NCBI RefSeq assembly: GCF_021029445.1
Contig: NZ_CP072610.1
Location: 3,844,001 to 3,908,000 of the forward strand
Length of the DNA stretch: 64,000 bases
Source of the DNA: Pseudomonas wenzhouensis
Lineage (GTDB): Bacteria > Pseudomonadota > Gammaproteobacteria > Pseudomonadales > Pseudomonadaceae
Reading direction: 5' to 3'
In this document: positions 45,976 through 53,913 of the stretch, in pieces
How positions within the stretch are numbered: the stretch's first letter is position 1
Layout of the letters: the number at the start of each line of letters is the position of its first letter
Translations under genes and position numbers: made by a program
The notes under the pieces: generated by a model
What the model was told of the DNA's origin: nothing
What the model saw: the letters and a program-made list of their open reading frames with translations, nothing else
The model's database searches: none

Positions 45976-45976
45976 G

Positions 45977-47383
45977 ATGCATCTTCTGCGTATAGCCCTG
46001 GCAAGCCTGGCCAACCGCCGTTTCACTGCCCTGCTCACCGTATTCGCCATCGCCCTGTCGGTCTGCCTGCTGCTGGCCGTGGAGCGTGTGCGCACCGAAG
46101 CCCGCGCCAGCTTCGCCAACACCATCAGCGGTACCGACCTGATCGTTGGCGCCCGCTCGGGCAGCGTGAACCTGCTGCTCTACTCGGTGTTTCGCATCGG
46201 CAACGCCACCAACAACATCCGCTGGGACAGCTTCGAGCACTTTGCCAATCACCGTCAGGTGAAGTGGGCCATCCCCATTTCCCTAGGCGACTCGCACCGT
46301 GGCTACCGGGTGATGGGCACCAGCACTGCCTATTTCGAGCACTACCGCTATGCGCGCAGCCAGGCGCTGCACCTGGCCCAGGGCCGTGCTTTTGCTGACG
46401 ATCCCTTCGAGGTAGTACTCGGTGCGGAAGTGGCCCAGGCGCTTGGCTACGGCCTCGGCGAGAACATCGTTCTGGCACACGGCGTCGCCACCATCAGCCT
46501 GGTCAAGCATGACGACAAGCCGTTCACCGTGGTCGGCATCCTCGAACGCACCGGCACACCGGTCGACCGCACGTTGCACATTTCCCTGGCCGGCATGGAG
46601 GCGCTGCACATCGACTGGCAAAACGGCATGCCGGCACGCGGCGCGGCGCAGATCAGCGCAGATCAGGTGCGAGAGTGGGCAAGTGCCTGTTCACAAGCGT
46701 CGCGAGCGCAGACGGGGCAAGGCGAAAGCGGGCGAGGAAGCGCAGTTGAGTCGAGTCTCAATGAGCATTCCGAGCCCGCTTTCAACGCAGCAGCGTCAAG
46801 CGCAGTAGCTTGTGGACAGGCGCTGCAGCCTAAGCAGATCACCGCCTTTATGCTGGGCCTCAACAGCAAGATCGCGACCTTCAGCCTGCAGCGCGAGATC
46901 AACGAGTTTCGTGGCGAGCCGCTGCTGGCGATTCTGCCGGGCGTCGCGCTGCAGGAGCTGTGGAGCCTGATGGGCACCGCCGAGCAGGCGTTGTTCGTGG
47001 TTTCGTTGTTCGTCGTGCTGACCGGCCTGATCGGCATGCTCACGGCGATTCTCACCAGCCTCAACGAACGCCGCCGGGAAATGGCCATTCTGCGTTCGGT
47101 GGGCGCCCGTCCCTGGCATATCGCCAGCCTGCTAGTGCTGGAAGCCTTCACCCTGGCACTGGCCGGCGTGGCTTTAGGTGTCGCGCTGCTCTATCTGGGC
47201 ATCACCGGCAGCCAGGGTTTCGTCCAGGCCAACTATGGCCTGTACCTGGCACTCAGTGCCCCGTCGAGCTACGAGTGGAAACTGCTGGGCAGCATTCTCG
47301 CAGCAGCCGTGGCGATGGGCAGCGTGCCGGCCTGGCGGGCTTATCGGCAGTCGTTGGCCGATGGGCTGTCGATCAGGCTTTGA
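45977..47383 (+). CDS. FtsX/MacB-type ABC permease with in-frame palindromic insertion
   Basis: 468 residues, about 47 longer than the P. aeruginosa counterpart as I remember it (about 421). TM1 is near residues 17-35, a large periplasmic domain follows, and three C-terminal TMs lie at about 335-465 (FtsX domain ending in RQSLADGLSIRL). Residues about 237-282 are Ala/Ser-rich (REWASACSQASRAQTG..) and come from a palindromic DNA element at 46685..46821. The frame stays open. Function is probably retained but should be tested. Confidence 0.85.
   Translation: MHLLRIALASLANRRFTALLTVFAIALSVCLLLAVERVRTEARASFANTISGTDLIVGARSGSVNLLLYSVFRIGNATNNIRWDSFEHFANHRQVKWAIPISLGDSHRGYRVMGTSTAYFEHYRYARSQALHLAQGRAFADDPFEVVLGAEVAQALGYGLGENIVLAHGVATISLVKHDDKPFTVVGILERTGTPVDRTLHISLAGMEALHIDWQNGMPARGAAQISADQVREWASACSQASRAQTGQGESGRGSAVESSLNEHSEPAFNAAASSAVACGQALQPKQITAFMLGLNSKIATFSLQREINEFRGEPLLAILPGVALQELWSLMGTAEQALFVVSLFVVLTGLIGMLTAILTSLNERRREMAILRSVGARPWHIASLLVLEAFTLALAGVALGVALLYLGITGSQGFVQANYGLYLALSAPSSYEWKLLGSILAAAVAMGSVPAWRAYRQSLADGLSIRL
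46685..46821. repeat. 137-bp palindromic element inserted inside the ABC permease gene
   Basis: Ends are GCCTGTTCACAAGC (46685..46698) and GCTTGTGGACAGGC (46808..46821), inverted with one mismatch. Inside, GAAAGCGGGC and GCCCGCTTTC form a second perfect 10-bp inverted pair. It looks like a REP/MITE-type unit. No other copy is in this window. Confidence 0.8.
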
Positions 47384-47441
47384 GGCAAAGTTGAGAGCGC
47401 CTGTCGTACACTGCGCAGGCGCTTTTACCAAGAGGTTTCTC

Positions 47442-47963
47442 ATGTCCCGCCCCCTGCTCGCCACCCTGCTGCTGACCCTGGCCCTGCCACTGGCTGCTGC
47501 GGATGTGCGCGAACTCAATTGGTCAGACCTGATCCCGCCGGATGCGCCGCCGCAGGTGGTCGATCCGACGCCGATTCACGACCTCTCGCAACTGGCCGAC
47601 GCTTTGTCAGAAGCCGGCCCGGCCGCCATGCAACAGTCGCCCGCCGCTCCAGTGGTCAAGGCACTCGATGGTCAGCAGGTGAAACTGCCCGGCTATATCG
47701 TGCCGCTGGACGTGACCGACGAAGGCCGCGTGGTGGAGTTTCTGCTGGTGCCCTACTTCGGCGCCTGCATTCACGTACCACCGCCGCCCTCGAACCAGAT
47801 CGTCCACGTCACCAGCGAGCTGGGCGTGCTGCTCGATGCGCTGTACCAACCGTTCTGGGTGGAAGGCCCACTGAAAACCGAGCACGTTAGCAGCGAGCTG
47901 GCCGAAGTCGGCTACCAGATGGCAGCGGACAAGATCTACGCTTACGAATTGCCCGACAGCTGA
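47442..47963 (+). CDS. DUF3299 periplasmic protein of the zinc-responsive operon
   Basis: 173 residues with a signal peptide (ending LAAA). The conserved core LPGYIVPLD and LVPYFGACIHVPPPPSNQIV identifies DUF3299; the Cys and His in FGACIHVPP could bind metal. It is the last gene of the ZrgA-like operon. Molecular function unknown. Confidence 0.87.
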   Translation: MSRPLLATLLLTLALPLAAADVRELNWSDLIPPDAPPQVVDPTPIHDLSQLADALSEAGPAAMQQSPAAPVVKALDGQQVKLPGYIVPLDVTDEGRVVEFLLVPYFGACIHVPPPPSNQIVHVTSELGVLLDALYQPFWVEGPLKTEHVSSELAEVGYQMAADKIYAYELPDS

Positions 47964-47979
47964 GCCCAGCCGGGGTGCT

Positions 47980-48070
47980 TGTAGGAGCCCCGCCTCGGGG
48001 CGAAGCGGTCGTGGTCATCCAGAAAGACCTGCGCTGTTAGCCCTATTCGCCGCGAGGCGCGTCTCCTACA
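47980..48070. repeat. Palindromic REP doublet, family E
   Basis: TGTAGGAGCCCCGCCTCGGGGCG at one end and CGCCGCGAGGCGCGTCTCCTACA inverted at the other; outer TGTAGGAG/CTCCTACA is exact. This is a REPIN-like arrangement after the DUF3299 gene. Confidence 0.75.
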
Positions 48071-48096
48071 CAAGCGCCTACCGATACGCCCCCAAG

Positions 48097-48125
48097 AAAA
48101 AGCCAGACATCGCGTCTGGCTTTTT
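48097..48125. terminator. Bidirectional Rho-independent terminator
   Basis: AAAAAGCCAGAC-ATCGC-GTCTGGCTTTTT: a 12-bp perfect stem with A and T runs, between the convergent zinc operon and TonB operon. Confidence 0.92.
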
Positions 48126-48145
48126 CATATCCGGCGTCGCCATCG

Positions 48146-49243
48146 TCAGCTACGACTGGCGACGTGATTTTCCCGCTCGAAGCGCAGTTCGCTTTCCGCC
48201 CACTGCCGCCAGGAGCGCACCTTGCCGCGCTCGGCGCCACCACGCTCGGCACGCGCCAGCGCATCCAGGCCAGCCTGCCAGCGCGACTGTTCCAGTTCCA
48301 GCTGGGCGACGTACAGCCAGTGTTTGCCATTGCCGCTGCGTTCGGCCAACGGACGCAGCACGCGCACCGCAGCCGCACGATCACGCGCCTGCCACCAGAA
48401 CAGGCCCAGGCGCTCCTGACGTGCGGCGGTGTTGGCCAGCAGGCCACTGTCGAGCATCCCGGCCAGCAGCTTGGCGCCCTGCCAGGGCTGATCGGCAGCA
48501 CCGGCGAGCAGCACCAGATTGTCCAGCTCCGCTTCACTGAAACGCAGGCCCTTGCTGCGCGCTGCACGCAGGGTCGCCAGCGCCTTGTCGTTGCTGCCGG
48601 CCATCTGCTGCAGGGCGGCCAGCTGACGCCAGCTCTTGGCATCGTTCGGTTGGCGCGCCAGCAACTGGCGCTGCCAGCGCTCGGCCTGGGCATAACGTTT
48701 CAGATCAGCATTGGCCCCCACCAGAAACTGCAGCCAGATATCGGCGGCCTTGGGATTGACCTGCACGTAACGCTCGGCCAGGGGCAGCGCCTTGGCCGGC
48801 TGGTTCATGCCCTGATAGGCCTGCACCAGCATCTGCAACACCTCCTCGGAGGCACTGCCCTGATTCGGCGCCAGCAACTCGACGACCTTGGCGTAGCGGC
48901 GCTCGCCCAGGTTGAGCTTGGCTAGATTGAGGCGCTCGCCGGCCAGCATTTCAGCGTCCAGCTTGCCGCTGCGCACGGCCTTGTCCAACCAGTCGATGGC
49001 CTGAGCATTGCTGCCGGCCGACCAGGCCACATAGGCCTTGCTGCGCCAGACCAGCGCCTCTTCGAGACTACCGCTCTTGGCCTGGACATCATCCAGCGCG
49101 CGTCGTGCAGCGGCATGATCGCCCTTCTGCTGCGCAACCTGTGCCGCATTCAACGCCTTGAACACGGCCGGATCAACGGTCTGTTGGGCCATGCCGGGCA
49201 CGGCTGCAGCGCTGAGCATCACGAGCAACAACCAACGGTACAT
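48146..49243 (-). CDS. Periplasmic TPR protein of the TonB operon
   Basis: 365 residues with a signal peptide (ending PGMA). The rest is helical repeats of TPR type (ALVWRSKAYVAWSAGSNAQA; LVQAYQGMNQPAKALPLAERY). It is the last gene of the DUF3450-ttpC-exbB-exbD-tonB series, 2 bases after tonB. Similar TPR proteins accompany TonB2-type clusters of vibrios; their role is thought to be auxiliary. Confidence 0.8.
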   Translation of the reverse strand: MYRWLLLVMLSAAAVPGMAQQTVDPAVFKALNAAQVAQQKGDHAAARRALDDVQAKSGSLEEALVWRSKAYVAWSAGSNAQAIDWLDKAVRSGKLDAEMLAGERLNLAKLNLGERRYAKVVELLAPNQGSASEEVLQMLVQAYQGMNQPAKALPLAERYVQVNPKAADIWLQFLVGANADLKRYAQAERWQRQLLARQPNDAKSWRQLAALQQMAGSNDKALATLRAARSKGLRFSEAELDNLVLLAGAADQPWQGAKLLAGMLDSGLLANTAARQERLGLFWWQARDRAAAVRVLRPLAERSGNGKHWLYVAQLELEQSRWQAGLDALARAERGGAERGKVRSWRQWAESELRFERENHVASRS

Positions 49244-49245
49244 GG

Positions 49246-49932
49246 TCAGCTCCTTTCCAGACGGAAGTAGAGGGTTTTCACCGCTTCGCGATCCACCGCC
49301 AGGCCGCCCTCGGTGCGCGGTGCAAAGCGCCAGCGTGCCGCAGCACGACGCGCTTCGCGCTCGAAGACGTTACGCGGGTTGGCCTCCAGCACGCGGATAT
49401 TCTCTACACTGCCGGAGCGATTGATGGTGAACGCCAGTTTGACGAACCCTTCGATGCCACGCTGCAGCGCGTAACGCGGATAATCCGGGCGCACATCATT
49501 AAGCGGCATGACTTCGCTTTCCATGCCGCCCATCTGCCCGCCGGCCTCGGCAGCCTCGCTCGATGGCGTCGGCGCGGATGCGCCGGGGGCCAGGCCGGAC
49601 AGACTCGGTGCCGGCGCGCTGTTGACGGCAATGCCGCTGGCCAGAAGACTGGGCAGTTGGATGTCCAGCGCCGGCAGGTTGGCATTTGGCGTGGCGCTTT
49701 GCGGCGTCGGCGGCGTGGGTGGCTGCGGCGTTTGCGGTTGCGGCGGCTGCGGTGCCTGCTGACGGGTGCGGCTGGCGGTCTCGCTGGCGTTACCATCCAT
49801 GCGCACGAAGTTGGCCACGCTGACCGGATCCTGGCTCACCTTGGCACTCGGCGGCGCGACCATGTACAGCATCAGGGCGAACAACCCCAGGGCCATCAGG
49901 CAGGCGCCAAGAAAAGACAGCGGCAGGCGCAT
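49246..49932 (-). CDS. tonB: Energy transducer TonB
   Basis: 228 residues. One N-terminal membrane anchor (about residues 5-27), a Pro-rich periplasmic linker (about 61-85), and a C-terminal TonB domain (NDVRPDYPRYALQRGIEGFVK; RRAAARWRFAP). It transmits proton-motive force to outer-membrane receptors. Its ATG abuts the exbD stop (1-base overlap). Specific receptors are unknown; BtuB and others in the genome could be clients. Confidence 0.92.
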   Translation of the reverse strand: MRLPLSFLGACLMALGLFALMLYMVAPPSAKVSQDPVSVANFVRMDGNASETASRTRQQAPQPPQPQTPQPPTPPTPQSATPNANLPALDIQLPSLLASGIAVNSAPAPSLSGLAPGASAPTPSSEAAEAGGQMGGMESEVMPLNDVRPDYPRYALQRGIEGFVKLAFTINRSGSVENIRVLEANPRNVFEREARRAAARWRFAPRTEGGLAVDREAVKTLYFRLERS

Positions 49933-50342
49933 CAGTTGACTCCGCTACCGGCGGCCAGGGCAACATCCTGCACACCGGCCAGACGTGCCTGATCCATCAC
50001 CTGAACCACCAGGCCGGTACGCGCATCCTGGTCGGCCTGCACCACCACCGCGCCGTCGGGCTGATCGACGCGCATGCGCTCGACATGGGCGCGCACGCTG
50101 CGGATATCCACCGGCTGCTTGTCCATCCAGATCTGCCCGTCGGCAGTGACGGCGATGAGGATATTGCCCTTGTCCTGCGGGTTGGCGGTTTCCGCCTGCG
50201 GGCGCTGCACTTCGACCCCGGACTCGCGAATAAAGGAGCTGGTGACGATGAAGAAGATCAGCATGATGAAGACCACGTCGAGCATCGGCGTGAGGTCGAT
50301 GCCGGTGTCTTCGTCCTGCTGGTGGTGACGACGCATTCTCAT
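49932..50342 (-). CDS. exbD: ExbD/TolR-type proton-channel component
   Basis: 136 residues with one membrane helix. The essential acidic residue is the Asp in LTPMLDVVFIMLIFFIV near residue 22. The periplasmic part follows. The start is the ATG at 50342; an ATG two codons later is also possible. Part of the TonB-energizing complex. Confidence 0.93.
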   Translation of the reverse strand: MRMRRHHQQDEDTGIDLTPMLDVVFIMLIFFIVTSSFIRESGVEVQRPQAETANPQDKGNILIAVTADGQIWMDKQPVDIRSVRAHVERMRVDQPDGAVVVQADQDARTGLVVQVMDQARLAGVQDVALAAGSGVN

Positions 50343-50353
50343 GTTGGGCGATC

Positions 50354-50902
50354 TCAGTCGTGACGCAGCTGGTCGGCCAGCCGCTCGATGGCCTGGCTGG
50401 CTTCGCGTTCGAGGCGCGCCAGGCTGAACAATCCGGGAATGGCCAGGACCATGCCGGCCATGGTCGGCAGGGTCGCCTGCCATACGCCTGCGGCCATGCC
50501 GCGTGGGTTACCGGCGCCGTTGAGGGCGAGCACATCGAACACGGCGATCATGCCGAGCACCGTGCCAAGCAGGCCCAGCAGCGGATACAGCGCCACCAGG
50601 GTCTTGCCCAGGCGCAGCGGCGCGGCCAATTGCTGACGTGCCTGCGCCAACCAGGCCGTGCGCACGGCGCGCTGCCAGTTGCCGTTGTCGTCGGCGAGTA
50701 CCTGTTGCCAGGCCTCGCGACGCTCCTGCACCCAACGCGGAAAGATCCGCCGCATGTACCAGAAGCGCTCGAACACCAGGGTCCAGAACACCACGCAGAG
50801 CACCGCCAGCGCCCACATCACCACGCCGCCGGCACTCATGAAGTCGAGCAGTGCATGGGCACTGTCGACCACACGCAGCCAGAAGGCGAACAGATCAGTC
50901 AC
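50354..50902 (-). CDS. exbB: ExbB-type MotA/TolQ/ExbB protein
   Basis: 182 residues. Three membrane segments (about 22-48, 103-125, 140-165) with LGLLGTVLGMI and the TM3 core LPTMAGMVLAIPGLF. It starts at a GTG that overlaps the preceding gene by 8 bases; the longer frame to 50932 has no better start. Shorter than typical ExbB, as in TonB2-type systems. Confidence 0.88.
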   Translation of the reverse strand: MTDLFAFWLRVVDSAHALLDFMSAGGVVMWALAVLCVVFWTLVFERFWYMRRIFPRWVQERREAWQQVLADDNGNWQRAVRTAWLAQARQQLAAPLRLGKTLVALYPLLGLLGTVLGMIAVFDVLALNGAGNPRGMAAGVWQATLPTMAGMVLAIPGLFSLARLEREASQAIERLADQLRHD

Positions 50903-52244
50903 GGCGCGGCGCTCCCGACAGGTGCAGGGCAATCAGGCCGGCGCTCTGCTGCTCGAGAATCTGGATCAGGCCCTTGCTGCGGCTGGCCAGCAAGCTGTGC
51001 AGGAACAGCAGCGGGATGGCGGTCACCAGCCCCTGCACGGTGGTCACCAGCGCCTGGGAAATCCCGTCGGCCATCATCCTCGAGTCACCACCGCCGCTCT
51101 GGGTGATGGCCTGGAAGGTCACGATCATGCCGGTCACGGTACCCAGCAGGCCGAGCAGCGGTGCCACGGCGGCGAGCAGCTTGAGCAGGCCCTGGCCTTT
51201 TTCCAGCGGCGGTGTTTCCTGCAGGATCGCCTCGTCGAGCTTAAGCTCCAGAGTCTCCAGGTCTGCCAGTTGCGGCTTGGCACCCAGTACGCCGATCACA
51301 CGGCCCAGCGGGTTGTCATCACGCGGCACGCTGAGGTTGTGCATCTGCGCCTTGACCAGACGGCCGACGCGGCTCAGATAAATCATCCGCCACAGCGCCA
51401 GGAGCAGACCAAAGGTTCCCAGCACGACGATCACCCAGCCAACCAGGCCACCCTGCTGTAGACGATCCCACAGGGTTGGCTGCTGCTGCAGCTGCGCCAG
51501 CAGGCTGCCACGGCTCGGGTCGATGGGCAGCGTGGCGAGCGCATCGGTGCTGCTCAGGTAGTCCTTGACCTGCCCCAGGCCGGACGGCTGACGCGGCGGC
51601 GCCAGCAGTTGCCCGGCATCGGCGTCGTAACGCAGGAAGGCATCCTCGCCATACACGGCGAAGGCGCCCACGCGCAGCACCTGCTGCTCGCTACGCGAGC
51701 CATCAGCATTCACCACTGGCAGTTGCAGGCGCTCGATACGACCGCTGGCGGCCAGGTCTTCGAGCAGCAGCATCCAGTAGCCGTCAAGGTCTTCGGCGGA
51801 GGGCAGCGAGCGGCTCTCAGCCAGTGCCTTGAGGCGCTTCAGACGCTCCGGGTACTGGGCGTTGAGCAGGCTGTCCTGCCATTGCCCGGCAACGTCACCG
51901 GCGCTCTGGCGCACCACGCCAAACAGCTCGCCAAGGTGACCGACACGCTGCGCCAGCAGTTTTTCCTGCTCGGCCAGCTCGGCCTCCTGACGGTCGAATT
52001 CGGCTTTCAGACGTTCACTTTCGGCTTTCTGGGTATTCAGCGCCGAACGCGCGGCCGCCAGCAACTGGGCCTGCTCACCACGCTTGGCGAGAAACGCCTG
52101 TTCGCGCTCCTGCATGGCGCTGACTTCGGCAGCGCGCTCGCTGCGGATGCGCTGCAGCAGTTGATCGGGGTTGAGGGTTTCGGCCACGGCGGCCAGTGCC
52201 GGCAACAGGCTGAGCGCCAGTACGGCTACAACACGACGACTCAT
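50895..52244 (-). CDS. TtpC-like MotA/TolQ/ExbB protein with long periplasmic N-terminus
   Basis: 449 residues. A signal peptide, a coiled-coil region (about 30-105, EAEL/LLAAARS repeats), a periplasmic domain (about 110-270), then the ExbB-like membrane part (VGWVIVVLGTFGLLLALW; PLLGLLGTVTGMIVTFQA; ALVTTVQGLVTAIPLLFLH). This matches TtpC, required beside ExbB in the TonB2 systems of vibrios (memory). The start overlaps the DUF3450 stop by 4 bases. Confidence 0.85.
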   Translation of the reverse strand: MSRRVVAVLALSLLPALAAVAETLNPDQLLQRIRSERAAEVSAMQEREQAFLAKRGEQAQLLAAARSALNTQKAESERLKAEFDRQEAELAEQEKLLAQRVGHLGELFGVVRQSAGDVAGQWQDSLLNAQYPERLKRLKALAESRSLPSAEDLDGYWMLLLEDLAASGRIERLQLPVVNADGSRSEQQVLRVGAFAVYGEDAFLRYDADAGQLLAPPRQPSGLGQVKDYLSSTDALATLPIDPSRGSLLAQLQQQPTLWDRLQQGGLVGWVIVVLGTFGLLLALWRMIYLSRVGRLVKAQMHNLSVPRDDNPLGRVIGVLGAKPQLADLETLELKLDEAILQETPPLEKGQGLLKLLAAVAPLLGLLGTVTGMIVTFQAITQSGGGDSRMMADGISQALVTTVQGLVTAIPLLFLHSLLASRSKGLIQILEQQSAGLIALHLSGAPRRD

Positions 52245-53014
52245 TGTGCGGCCTCCTCGGCCAGGGTCTTGATCGGCAGGGACAGCACGGCGGGCGCCTG
52301 CTGCTGGCGGGCGATGGCGATAGCCTGAGTCAGCGGACGACGGGCGCTGCCGTCGAGCACCTCCCAGGCCTTGGTTTGCGGGTTCCACCAGCCACTCTCA
52401 TGCGCGTCGAGGGTCTGGTAATAGAGCATGCTGCGGCCCAGGCGCAGGAATTCGACGCTGCGCGAGCCGCCATCGGCCTGGTTCAACTCGCCACGCCAGG
52501 CTTCCAGAGTACGACCGTAGTCGCTCTCGATCTGGTAGGCCTCGAGAATGCGGCGATATTTATCAGCCAGGCTGACATCGGCGCGCGGCAGCAGATCCTG
52601 CAACTGGGCCAGGCGGTCTTCACGCTCTTCGGGCAGGAACGGCAGGTCGGCGGCAATAAACTCACCCAGCACCTCGACCATCTTGACCATCTGCGGGCTC
52701 ACCGCTTCCTGGGTGCGTTCAATACCATCGAGCTGCTTCTGGTAACTGGCCAGCTCCTGGCGCTGGGCTTCGACCAGGTCACGCAGTTGACTGTTATAAC
52801 CTTTCAAAGCCTCAGCCTGCTGCAGGGCATTGCGGTACTCGGTGAGCATCTCACGGCTGGCGTCATCCAGTTGCTCGATACGACCCTGCGAGGCTTTCGC
52901 CTCGGCGGCCAGGCGCTGACTTTCATCCAGCGCGGCATCCAGCGGCGCGGCAGCCAGCGAGCCGCTGGCCAACATCAGGGCCACAGCCAGGGAACGGAGG
53001 GGGAAGCGATTCAT
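52241..53014 (-). CDS. DUF3450 periplasmic coiled-coil protein
   Basis: 257 residues with a signal peptide (ending GSLAA). A long coiled coil (about 28-105) is followed by a globular part (LPFLPEEREDRLAQLQDLL; SGWWNPQTKAWEVLDG). DUF3450 proteins are usually encoded directly upstream of ttpC in TonB2-type clusters. The frame is open 27 codons upstream through a perfect inverted repeat; the chosen ATG gives the signal peptide. First gene of the operon. Confidence 0.85.
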   Translation of the reverse strand: MNRFPLRSLAVALMLASGSLAAAPLDAALDESQRLAAEAKASQGRIEQLDDASREMLTEYRNALQQAEALKGYNSQLRDLVEAQRQELASYQKQLDGIERTQEAVSPQMVKMVEVLGEFIAADLPFLPEEREDRLAQLQDLLPRADVSLADKYRRILEAYQIESDYGRTLEAWRGELNQADGGSRSVEFLRLGRSMLYYQTLDAHESGWWNPQTKAWEVLDGSARRPLTQAIAIARQQQAPAVLSLPIKTLAEEAAQ

Positions 53015-53040
53015 GCGCAGAGGGTCCTCGACAGACAGGC

Positions 53041-53088
53041 TTGCTTCAAAAAGAGAAACATTATCATCTAGAGATGCATTTGAAGCAA
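53041..53088 (-). promoter_or_regulatory. Perfect inverted repeat enclosing a Fur-like site, leader of the TonB operon
   Basis: TTGCTTCAAA (53041..53050) and TTTGAAGCAA (53079..53088) are exact inverted copies 28 bases apart. Between them GAGAAACATTATCATCTAG (53053..53071) matches 12 of 19 positions of the Fur consensus by eye. It ends 27 bases from the DUF3450 start. It could be a Fur operator, an RNA stem, or both. Confidence 0.5.
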
Positions 53089-53122
53089 TGGACAAAACAC
53101 CGCAGCAGAGCCCGTCGATCTA

Positions 53123-53136
53123 TTGAGCCAGGTCAA
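53123..53136 (+). promoter_or_regulatory. Anr/FNR box upstream of ompW
   Basis: TTGAGCCAGGTCAA has both TTGA and TCAA half-sites at FNR spacing (TTGAT-N4-ATCAA consensus). A -10-like TAGCAT lies at 53159..53164, about 30 bases after its centre, as in class II FNR promoters. oprG of P. aeruginosa is known to depend on Anr (memory). Confidence 0.7.
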
Positions 53137-53207
53137 AAAGTGGATTGTTGCTTGGCTTAGCATTAATTCCAGCCAAGACACACAACCGACTCGAACTGGA
53201 GTTCGCT

Positions 53208-53900
53208 ATGTACAAGTCACTGTTCACTGCCTCACTGCTGGCCCTGGCCGTCGCCGCCCCCATCGCTCAAGCCCACCAGGCTGGCGATATCCTCATCCGC
53301 GCCGGGGCCATCACCGTCAACCCGGAGGCCGACTCCTCCAGCGTCAAGGTCGATCGCGGTGGCCTCGCCGGTGCCAACCTCGGCGGAAAGGCAACCATGA
53401 GCAGTGACACACAGCTGGGCCTGAACTTCGCCTATATGCTCACCGACAATCTGGGCATCGAGTTGCTGGCGGCAACGCCGTTCGAGCATGATGTGAAGAT
53501 CAAGGGCACCGTCCTCGATGCAGCCAATGGCAAGCTGGGTACCCTCAAGCATCTGCCGCCGACTCTGAGCCTTGTGTATTACCCACTAGACGCCAAGTCA
53601 GCCTTCCAGCCCTATGTCGGAGCAGGCATCAACTACACTTGGATTTTCGACGAGCACGTCGGCAGCGCCGCCAGCGCCAACGGCTTCGACAACTTCCGCG
53701 CCAAGAACTCCTGGGGCCTGGCCTGGCAGGTGGGCGCCGACTACATGCTGACCGACAGCCTGATGCTCAACGCCCAAGTGCGTTACATCGACATCGACAC
53801 TACTGCCTATGTCGACAACAACGCCCTCGGCGTGCGCGCCAAGGTTGATGTGGACGTAGACCCCTTCATCTACATGGTTGGCCTGGGTTACAAGTTCTGA
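53208..53900 (+). CDS. ompW: OmpW/OprG-family outer-membrane protein
   Basis: 230 residues. A signal peptide (ending IAQA) is followed by HQAGDILIRAGAITVNPEADS, the OmpW start; LPPTLSLVYYP and the C-terminal strand ending MVGLGYKF complete the eight-stranded barrel. It admits small hydrophobic or amino-acid-like solutes (family knowledge). TGGAG precedes the ATG; the frame is open 21 codons earlier. An Anr-type box precedes it. Confidence 0.93.
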   Translation: MYKSLFTASLLALAVAAPIAQAHQAGDILIRAGAITVNPEADSSSVKVDRGGLAGANLGGKATMSSDTQLGLNFAYMLTDNLGIELLAATPFEHDVKIKGTVLDAANGKLGTLKHLPPTLSLVYYPLDAKSAFQPYVGAGINYTWIFDEHVGSAASANGFDNFRAKNSWGLAWQVGADYMLTDSLMLNAQVRYIDIDTTAYVDNNALGVRAKVDVDVDPFIYMVGLGYKF

Positions 53901-53913
53901 CAGCCCTCACAGA

